Of a DNA stretch of 55,595 nt, positions 50,014 to 55,595 are shown one piece after another (within the stretch, counting starts at the first letter, position 1; each line of letters starts with the position of its first letter). Both the position numbers and the translations under genes were made by a program. The notes beneath the pieces were generated by a model. The model was not told where the DNA came from and made no database searches. It worked only from the letters and a program-made list of their open reading frames with translations. The stretch comes from a bacterium (GTDB lineage: Bacteria > Patescibacteriota > Saccharimonadia > CAILAD01 > BJGX01), in assembly GCA_029778565.1 (NCBI GenBank), contig JAKOQC010000083.1, positions 1-55,595 of the forward strand, given 5' to 3'.

Positions 50014-50394
50014 CTACTCGGCTACGTGTGCAGCTTCGGCAGCCTCGGCGTCTGCCTTGGTTTTGTGCACCGTACCATCTGGATGATGTGGTGGGCTATA
50101 CGTAGTAATTATCTTCATTGGCTCGTCGCCAACAGTTGTAAAGTTGTGCTCGGTGCCGGCAGGTACCAACACAGCATCGCCTTTATTAAACTCGCTTTTT
50201 TCGCCGTTGAGTACCACCTCGCCCTTGCCGCTTACCAGGTAGAGAACTTGGTCGTTATCTGGGTGTGTCTCGAGGCCAATATCTTCGCCCGGATTAATAT
50301 GCATTACTACTACTTGTGTGTGTTTGCCAGTAGCTACTACGGTACGAAACGTAGTGTTGTCTTTGGCTTGTTGTTTTAGATCTTTAAGATGCAT
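50014..50394 (-). CDS. Cupin-domain protein
   Basis: A 126-residue single-domain cupin: VVMHINPGEDIGLETHPDNDQVLYLVSGKGEVVLNG is motif 1 and FNKGDAVLVPAGTEHNFTTVGDEPMKIITTYSPPHHP motif 2, with the His/Glu/His metal ligands mostly visible (motif 1 has H, D/Q; motif 2 has H). GAAGGAG precedes the ATG. The C-terminus is Ala/Glu rich. Small cupins can be isomerases, dioxygenases or sensors; the substrate is unknown. Confidence 0.88.
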   Translation of the reverse strand: MHLKDLKQQAKDNTTFRTVVATGKHTQVVVMHINPGEDIGLETHPDNDQVLYLVSGKGEVVLNGEKSEFNKGDAVLVPAGTEHNFTTVGDEPMKIITTYSPPHHPDGTVHKTKADAEAAEAAHVAE

Positions 50395-50498
50395 ATTTTT
50401 TCTCCTTCTTTATACTTCTATTATACACCCACAGCCAAAACTTAAATGGCTTATCTGCAACTATAAGGGCTACAGTCTAGCTTACTCTTCTCTTAGTA

Positions 50499-50843
50499 TT
50501 AGCGTCGGCGCTCTAAGTACATCATTACCGACTGTATTGCAGCTACTAGTATTAAATACACCAGCGCGGCAAATAGCGCCGAGGTATCTAAGTAGCCACC
50601 GCTAAACTCGGCTGCATGTGGCGGGAATATACCTCTAAATGGAGCCATAAAATAGTTAGATGTATTATAAACAAAGTTTACAAATGGCGTGAGGGGATTA
50701 GCAGAGAACAGTAGTAGCACTACTCGTAGCAACAATATTACTTCTATAAATACAGCAATTAAATACACTATATACGCCACAAGCCGGCTTATACTTAGCG
50801 CAGCATTTTTGGGCGCTGGTTGTTGGTTATTTTCTTCTTGCAT
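50499..50843 (-). CDS. YggT-family membrane protein
   Basis: A 114-residue protein with two membrane helices; FVNFVYNTSNYFMAPFRGIFPP and the following LDTSALFAALVYLILVA are the YggT motif pair. YggT proteins are linked to osmotic tolerance and, in plastids, thylakoid biogenesis. GGAGCAG precedes the ATG. Confidence 0.85.
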   Translation of the reverse strand: MQEENNQQPAPKNAALSISRLVAYIVYLIAVFIEVILLLRVVLLLFSANPLTPFVNFVYNTSNYFMAPFRGIFPPHAAEFSGGYLDTSALFAALVYLILVAAIQSVMMYLERRR

Positions 50844-50897
50844 ACTATCTGCTCCAATTTATATTTTCTATTATACACCCAGAGGGAAACTCAACTA

Positions 50898-51815
50898 CTA
50901 AAAGTATGAGGGTAAGACTTTGGCAAAATTCTCTATAGTTTCAAAAAGCCAACTAATTAGATTGTCTTCCTTACCTTCGTCTTCAAAATCACCATTTTTA
51001 GTAATTATTATTCTAGAGGCCTTCTTGTTTGGTAGCTCTTGCCAATCTAGTTTACCAATACTGTTTTCAATGGAAGTTTTCTTAGAATAAAGTTTGTTAA
51101 ACAAATCCTTATTATCACGTATATATAACTCAATGCCTACTTTATTTTCTCTAGTATTAATTGTTGCAGTTACATTAGCCTGTGAACTTCCAATGGCAAT
51201 ATTGTACCAGTGACGTGGTTTTGGTTTCTGCCAACTCTTTACATATACCGAGTTAGTTTCACCGTACTCTTTTAATTTAGCCCAAAATTCCTGTTGTTTT
51301 AATTTTAGGTCTGTGATCTTATTATTACCTGCTCTTTGCTTGATTGTTTTAGCCCACTCATTGGGTTCGGCAACAATATTAAACCTTGGGGCAGGCAGTG
51401 AGTCCCCAATTTTTAGCGCCTCAACCTCTATTAAGAAGAAATTTGCACCCTCTGTTGTATTTTCATTAAGCCAATTAATAGCCTGTTCGTGTTCTTCTCT
51501 CGCTTGGGCTACTATCCATATTACTATTTCGGCATCCAGACCGGAGGCATAAGTAATTATCTTACCTAAATGATCATGGTTGGTTACTTCTAGTTGATTT
51601 TCAATTATTATTTTTTTACCATTGTCATCTTCTGCTAATATATCGACATGAAATTTCCCAACGCCCACTTCAGTTTCAGAATTTAAAATACTAACCCCGA
51701 TAGACTCACTTAATAGTCCTAAGTTATTTTCTTCGGCCAACCAGTTAGTAAAATCTAGGGCCTCGTGTTTCCAAATTTCCCTCAAAGGCACTTTTTTGAT
51801 CTTGCCCAGTTTCAT
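50898..51815 (-). CDS. DUF4268-family nuclease-like protein
   Basis: A 305-residue protein. The N-terminal region has a PD-(D/E)XK-like core: VGKFHVDILAEDDNGKKIIIENQLEVTNHDHLGKIITYASGLDAEIVIWI (D...E-x-Q with downstream His). The C-terminal DUF4268 domain (QQEFWAKLKEYGETN; KPKPRHWYNIAIGSSQANVTATINTRENKVGIELYI) follows. Such proteins occur in mobile and defence loci. It borders the restriction-modification cluster and shares its lower GC content; AAGG lies upstream of the ATG. Confidence 0.88.
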   Translation of the reverse strand: MKLGKIKKVPLREIWKHEALDFTNWLAEENNLGLLSESIGVSILNSETEVGVGKFHVDILAEDDNGKKIIIENQLEVTNHDHLGKIITYASGLDAEIVIWIVAQAREEHEQAINWLNENTTEGANFFLIEVEALKIGDSLPAPRFNIVAEPNEWAKTIKQRAGNNKITDLKLKQQEFWAKLKEYGETNSVYVKSWQKPKPRHWYNIAIGSSQANVTATINTRENKVGIELYIRDNKDLFNKLYSKKTSIENSIGKLDWQELPNKKASRIIITKNGDFEDEGKEDNLISWLFETIENFAKVLPSYF

Positions 51816-51906
51816 ACATCAAACCTTTATATTATATGGACATTATAGCACGTGCGTAAACCGACATTAGTCAGAGTAGAGCAACAACGGGGAAACATGA
51901 AAACAA

Positions 51907-51935
51907 ACAGAGCTGTCACCCGCCACACAGCCCTG
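51907..51935 (-). terminator. Terminator of the D12-class methyltransferase gene
   Basis: Minus strand GGCTGT...ACAGCT around GTGGCGGGTG, followed by CTGTTTGTTTT. Confidence 0.6.
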
Positions 51936-51940
51936 ATTAA

Positions 51941-53011
51941 CTAATTATTACATATTACATAATGTAGATATTCAGTCGTCGTGTCAGCCGCATAAGCCCT
52001 ATTCTCAGATCTGTCTGCTTTAAAACGATTATATTCTTTTGTAAAATACCCATATTTACCACGTAAACTCATAATTTCTTTAATATCATCCAAGGACATT
52101 AAGCCTTCATTGTTATAGCTTAAAAATATATACCTTGATTTTGCTTTCAATATCAAATCCCTAAAAGCGTTAAAGACTTGTCTACGTGAACAATAAAGAG
52201 ATTTTTGTTTACTATAGTCTCGTAACCCTGTTTTCCCATATATATTAGGGTTGTCATATTTAGCAATTGTTTCTAAAAGATGATAGTTTGTCGCATATTG
52301 ACGGTGATTATAGGGTGGATCTAAGTATAGAATGTCGCCATTGATTTTACCAATGATACTATTAATGTCCGTATTAAATACTACATGGTCTTGGTCATTA
52401 ATAATTAATTCAGCTGGCTTTAAGATTAAATCGTTTTGAGCAGTTTTTTTTATTTTTTTCAGGTATGCGCCGTAAACAGAAGCAGTATTCGCATATTTAT
52501 CAATTGATTCAATCAGACTTGTAACTAAGAAGTAATATTCATCATCATTAATTAAATCTTTTATCTTCCACTCTTCTATTTTTTGACGTATAGCATCGCA
52601 GCGTTTCCCATTTTCATCTGTAAAATAGAGCCTCGGTTGATCATTATCCTTTGTACCACCAAGACAATAATTTTCGTAAATAAATCCTTCTATACCTTCT
52701 ATATTAGACAAATAGTCGCAAACAAAATCTTTACGATTTTTTGTTTCTATATTACCTAGGCCCGAAATTTCCGCAACTAGACTATTAAAATTTAATACCT
52801 TGTGGTTACCTATATAATGCCTATTTAAAACATAACTGTAGTATTGAATATCGTTAGCAATTATCTTATAACCCCTTTTCTTAAAATGAGTACCGACTAT
52901 ACCCGTACCTGCAAATAAATCACAAAAACTATCACAGTCATTGTCCACCACCTCAGTAATTGACGCCTCCAAAAACTCCAATAATGACAATTTACTCCCA
53001 ATATAATTCAT
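51941..53011 (-). CDS. DNA adenine methyltransferase, D12 (Dam-like) class
   Basis: A 356-residue enzyme: MNYIGSKLSLLEFL (DNA-adenine MTase N-terminal SK motif), SAM motif FCDLFAGTGIVGTHFKKRGYKIIANDI, and catalytic DPPY motif ILYLDPPYNHRQYATNYHLLETIAKYD. It would put N6-methyl on adenine. AT-rich and divergent from the restriction enzyme gene 64 bp away. TAAAAT lies 6 nt before the ATG. Half of a two-methyltransferase restriction-modification set. Confidence 0.92.
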   Translation of the reverse strand: MNYIGSKLSLLEFLEASITEVVDNDCDSFCDLFAGTGIVGTHFKKRGYKIIANDIQYYSYVLNRHYIGNHKVLNFNSLVAEISGLGNIETKNRKDFVCDYLSNIEGIEGFIYENYCLGGTKDNDQPRLYFTDENGKRCDAIRQKIEEWKIKDLINDDEYYFLVTSLIESIDKYANTASVYGAYLKKIKKTAQNDLILKPAELIINDQDHVVFNTDINSIIGKINGDILYLDPPYNHRQYATNYHLLETIAKYDNPNIYGKTGLRDYSKQKSLYCSRRQVFNAFRDLILKAKSRYIFLSYNNEGLMSLDDIKEIMSLRGKYGYFTKEYNRFKADRSENRAYAADTTTEYLHYVICNN

Positions 53012-53075
53012 AGATTAATTTTAACATACGTTACTATATAACTTAAAAAAAACTCTAGTATGGTAATATTTACAT

Positions 53076-53807
53076 ATGTTAAATAATGAACAAATTGGTA
53101 TATCCGTTGAAATTTCAATATCTGATGTTTTTAATATAAATCTATCTGACAAATATCGATGCCGTGGGGTGCCTACTATTGTCAACACAGTCAAACCAAT
53201 TATTAATAATATTTTTGTTGAAAATAATATACCTAAACCAACAAAACATGTTGCCGAGAATCAAAACTCTATTGATTTTATCTTACAAAATAATAAAACT
53301 CTGTCAGTAAAAACTAACAAGCAAAAACTAGGCAAAGCAGCACCACAAAAAATTGGCCAAGCATCATCGAATACATGGTTTACAATTTTAGCAGAAAGGT
53401 TAGGTATAGCATATATTCCAACAGCATATCCAGAAAAAGTGAAATTATTTAAAATAATTGCGTTAACAAGAATTGATGAATTACTTTCTATTTATTGGGA
53501 ATACATGTTTGATTGTGATTTTTTAATACACTTCTTTAATATAGTAGACAAAATTGATAACCCAACATTTGAACCAAAATATATAGTTATAAAAAAAACC
53601 TGTAGCCCGATCTGGGATCCCACGAAAATAACTTTCACAAAAGCAACTGTTTCCGAATGGAATGAGAGTAATACTGTGAAATACGAATATGAAGGGGTAA
53701 CGATAGGTGAGTTTCAGGTTCATAATAACAGGGATAATTTTAAATTCCGTTTCAATATGATGGGTATTTATAAGCTAATGTCTGAAAATCGATTTAATTT
53801 TTCTTGA
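53076..53807 (+). CDS. Putative type II restriction endonuclease
   Basis: A 243-residue protein between two convergent/divergent methyltransferases. NSIDFILQNNKTLSVKTNKQK has the D-x(n)-(x)xK spacing of a PD-(D/E)XK active site, with Ser-Val in place of the usual Asp/Glu-x before Lys. The rest (WFTILAERLGIAYIPTAYPEKVKLFKIIAL; LLSIYWEYMFDCDFLIHFF) matches no family I can name. Assigned mainly by context and fold-like motif. TGG-TAATAT ends 6 nt before the ATG. It overlaps the downstream methyltransferase by 14 nt at the 3' ends. Confidence 0.75.
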   Translation: MLNNEQIGISVEISISDVFNINLSDKYRCRGVPTIVNTVKPIINNIFVENNIPKPTKHVAENQNSIDFILQNNKTLSVKTNKQKLGKAAPQKIGQASSNTWFTILAERLGIAYIPTAYPEKVKLFKIIALTRIDELLSIYWEYMFDCDFLIHFFNIVDKIDNPTFEPKYIVIKKTCSPIWDPTKITFTKATVSEWNESNTVKYEYEGVTIGEFQVHNNRDNFKFRFNMMGIYKLMSENRFNFS

Positions 53808-54579
53808 AAATCAGTATGTATTCATGTTTAAAAATATAGTAATCACCTAAAAGTGCCCGATATCTCCAAATACCTTCTTTGTTTTGCTTAGCACGATTAC
53901 CGGCCATGTTTTTTACAATTACACTTTTAAGAGTCAGGCCTAGTTTTTGAGCAGCATTCATACAATAAAAACCCAATGGAATCCATTCTCCATTAGTATA
54001 TTTATCACCGATCACGATTGCTAAATACCGTTTTTCTTCTAGTATATCGATTGTGTTTTTTAAGATGGTAGAAAATTTTTCAATGAACTCATGCAGAGTT
54101 GGTGCATTTGATAAATCACCAGCTAATTTACTAAATCTGATAATATCTGTGTATGGTGGATGCAATATTGCTAGTTGTATGTATTGTTTATTGTGTCTTC
54201 TTAAAATTTTTTTAACAATACTATATGTACTTGACTGTACACTATCACCAGCAATAACTTCTACAAAATTATTGTGTGGTTCAACCTTTTTTCGTACTTC
54301 ATCAACAAGTTCCTTTTGAATATCAACACCAATAAAATTTCTTTTTAAATTTTCGGCCTCATAGGCACTAGTACCGCTACCTAAAAAAGGATCAAACACT
54401 ATGTCGTCCTGCTTACTATATCTCAAGATTAACTGACGGGGTACCTGCGGTACAAAATTACCATGATAGTAACCATCATGCTTCCCGGTGTTATCTCTTT
54501 CAGAAATGAGCCAAAGACTATCTGTCCAAATTTCCGATTTTTTCCACTCACCCATATTTATATCATTATAATAAGACAT
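53794..54579 (-). CDS. DNA modification methyltransferase, TRM11/N4-N6 class
   Basis: Start moved from 54636 to the ATG at 54579: TATAAT lies exactly 6 nt upstream of it and inside the longer ORF. The 261-residue enzyme has a permuted order: target-pocket motif VPQVPRQLILRYSKQDDIVFDPFLGSGTSAYEAENLKRNFIGVDI (SAM motif I) first, then IQLAILHPPYTDIIRF (motif IV, HPPY variant of DPPY/SPPY). Such enzymes make N4-methylcytosine or N6-methyladenine. With the D12 enzyme it would protect an asymmetric site, one enzyme per strand. Confidence 0.9.
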   Translation of the reverse strand: MSYYNDINMGEWKKSEIWTDSLWLISERDNTGKHDGYYHGNFVPQVPRQLILRYSKQDDIVFDPFLGSGTSAYEAENLKRNFIGVDIQKELVDEVRKKVEPHNNFVEVIAGDSVQSSTYSIVKKILRRHNKQYIQLAILHPPYTDIIRFSKLAGDLSNAPTLHEFIEKFSTILKNTIDILEEKRYLAIVIGDKYTNGEWIPLGFYCMNAAQKLGLTLKSVIVKNMAGNRAKQNKEGIWRYRALLGDYYIFKHEYILIFKKN

Positions 54580-54642
54580 AAAAGTATTATATTCGCTTTT
54601 TATTCGTATTTCAATAATGTATTTTAAAATGATCAAAAAAAG

Positions 54643-54662
54643 ACGGCTGTCACACCGTCTAA
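54643..54662 (-). terminator. Terminator of the HNH gene
   Basis: Minus strand AGACGG-tgtgacag-CCGTCT followed by TTTTTTT. Confidence 0.88.
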
Positions 54663-54670
54663 AACTTTCA

Positions 54671-55087
54671 TTATATCTGCCCTAGCGCTAAGCGGCGTTG
54701 GTCGGCAAACCAATTTGCCTGCTTCTGCGCAATATCGTTACGCCACTCTAGGCCTTTCTCGGCCAGCTCGGACACAAACTGCTCGTAGCTAACGTTGCCC
54801 TTGGCAAGATTGCACAACCGACAACTACAGAGTAGATTGCTTAAGATTGTTAAGCCACCTTTGCTAAATGGTACTTTGTGGTCGGCCTGAAACCTCTCGA
54901 GAGTAACTACTGCTCCGCAGTAATGACACTTACCACCATCGCGCTCGTACACACATTTGCGCATAGCCTTGCCAGCAAATCGTATGCGTTTGCCGTCGAG
55001 ACTAGCAAGTACAGGGTTATCCTTTAAAGACTCTGGTAAATGAAAGTATCCATCGCTATTACATGGGTCTTCTGGTTGGTCCGACAT
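54671..55087 (-). CDS. HNH endonuclease-domain protein
   Basis: A 138-residue protein. CVYERDGGKCHYCGAVVTLERFQADHKVPFSKGGLTILSNLLCSCRLCNLAKG contains the zinc C-x2-C pairs and the HNH core (DHxxPxSxGG...NLxxxCxxCN). HNH proteins of this size occur in defence, phage packaging and homing contexts. It is last of a three-gene minus-strand run with two small proteins, 9 nt after the 84-residue gene. Confidence 0.9.
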   Translation of the reverse strand: MSDQPEDPCNSDGYFHLPESLKDNPVLASLDGKRIRFAGKAMRKCVYERDGGKCHYCGAVVTLERFQADHKVPFSKGGLTILSNLLCSCRLCNLAKGNVSYEQFVSELAEKGLEWRNDIAQKQANWFADQRRLALGQI

Positions 55088-55096
55088 GTAATGCAG

Positions 55097-55351
55097 CTAT
55101 TTTTTGTCTTGCAAAAGGCGGCGGTGTAACAATAGGGCCAACGTGCCATAAAACAGCACCGCACCACTTACCAACACTGCACCCAGTACAATGTAAGAAA
55201 TAGCATTCTCGAGTGAGACAGACTGATCGCCATGATAATTGACAGTAAGCTGCCAAATGGTAACGCCAGTTACCACCCACACAACACTAATAACAATCGC
55301 TTCTGGCCAACCCAACTTGGTAACTAACTCGGTCTGTTGCTCGGTAGTCAT
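55097..55351 (-). CDS. Small membrane protein (84 aa)
   Basis: An 84-residue protein with two membrane helices (AIVISVVWVVTGVTIWQL and AISYIVLGAVLVSGAVLFYGTLALLL) and basic ends. It overlaps the upstream 70-residue gene by 4 nt. No family recognised. Confidence 0.6.
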   Translation of the reverse strand: MTTEQQTELVTKLGWPEAIVISVVWVVTGVTIWQLTVNYHGDQSVSLENAISYIVLGAVLVSGAVLFYGTLALLLHRRLLQDKK

Positions 55352-55560
55352 TGTTGCTCCTCGGCTGGTTCTTCTATCTTTGTAGTACTGAGCGTCAGCT
55401 CGTACTCGCTGCCATCGCCGGCTCGTACTCTAAAGGTGTCTTCGTGGTTACGATATTGCTCATTATAGTAATAAAACACTGCTGTAACGGTAACGAGCTC
55501 GCTGCGCAAGTGTTTCTTGTGGTCTCGATGAATAGTTCCACCAGAGATTGATGCGGCCAT
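55348..55560 (-). CDS. Small hypothetical protein (70 aa)
   Basis: A 70-residue hydrophilic protein, beta-rich in the middle (LVTVTAVFYYYNEQYRNHEDTFRVRAGDGSEYELTLSTTKIEEP). The start may be upstream; the alternative-frame ORFs here are shadows. Coupled by a 4-nt overlap to the membrane protein. Unknown function. Confidence 0.5.
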   Translation of the reverse strand: MAASISGGTIHRDHKKHLRSELVTVTAVFYYYNEQYRNHEDTFRVRAGDGSEYELTLSTTKIEEPAEEQQ

Positions 55561-55595
55561 ACCAGTAATACGTATACTTCTACCAACGAGATATG

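Overview
The window looks like a chromosomal segment of a candidate-phyla-radiation (Patescibacteria) bacterium, most like Candidatus Saccharibacteria. This rests on small, tightly packed core genes, a class I lysyl-tRNA synthetase, a compact cell-wall gene set, many hypothetical membrane proteins and a moderate-to-low GC content. TGA is used as a stop (prfA ends in TGA overlapping prmC), so this is not a code-25 lineage. The assignment is inferred from gene content; no search was run.

Layout. 1-16.3 kb, almost all minus strand: lysS (cut by the window edge), greA, the rod-shape operon mreB-mreC-mreD-mrdA, a small zinc protein, frr-uppS-rseP-CPBP protease, a MOSC protein, rpsB-tsf, an MFS-ABC exporter pair and small membrane proteins. 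16.4-18.6 kb: a hypothetical gene, a secreted lytic-transglycosylase-like protein behind a long structured leader, an acidic hypothetical protein and a 32-residue Cys peptide absent from the ORF track. 18.7-26 kb is the accessory island: a DinG/XPD-type helicase and a strikingly GC-rich phage-type gene are embedded in three 0.9-1.2 kb non-coding blocks that are T-depleted on the + strand. Blocks 1 and 3 consist of strongly diverged units with a spacing near 50 nt; block 2 shares only the composition. The blocks are bounded by hairpins and by minus-strand promoter- or terminator-like signals. 26-44 kb: LOG-family protein, two small winged-helix proteins, rpmE, prfA-prmC, HtrA, an LCP cell-wall ligase, lepB, parA-parB, rplU, a secreted lipase-like hydrolase, GNAT, a DUF2779 protein, trxB and typA. 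44-50.9 kb: SHOCT/DUF6325 pair, a second DHA2 exporter, a heliorhodopsin operon headed by idi, then cupin, YggT and small membrane proteins. 50.9-55.6 kb: an AT-rich defence cluster with a DUF4268 protein, a restriction endonuclease flanked by two different DNA methyltransferases, and an HNH nuclease.

How it works together: cell shape (MreBCD/PBP2), lipid carrier synthesis (UppS, Idi), envelope proteolysis (RseP, HtrA, LepB) and envelope polymer ligation (LCP) form a cell-envelope theme; translation genes (rpsB, tsf, frr, prfA, prmC, rpmE, rplU, typA) form the other core theme.

A window-wide regulatory pattern: many genes have an (often extended) -10 box exactly 6 nt upstream of the ATG, so their transcripts should begin at the start codon (leaderless). 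Several ORF-track starts were shortened for that reason. The strongest candidate for something undescribed is the triple array of ~50-nt quasi-repeats with the helicase and GC-rich gene between them; the heliorhodopsin operon is the next most notable.
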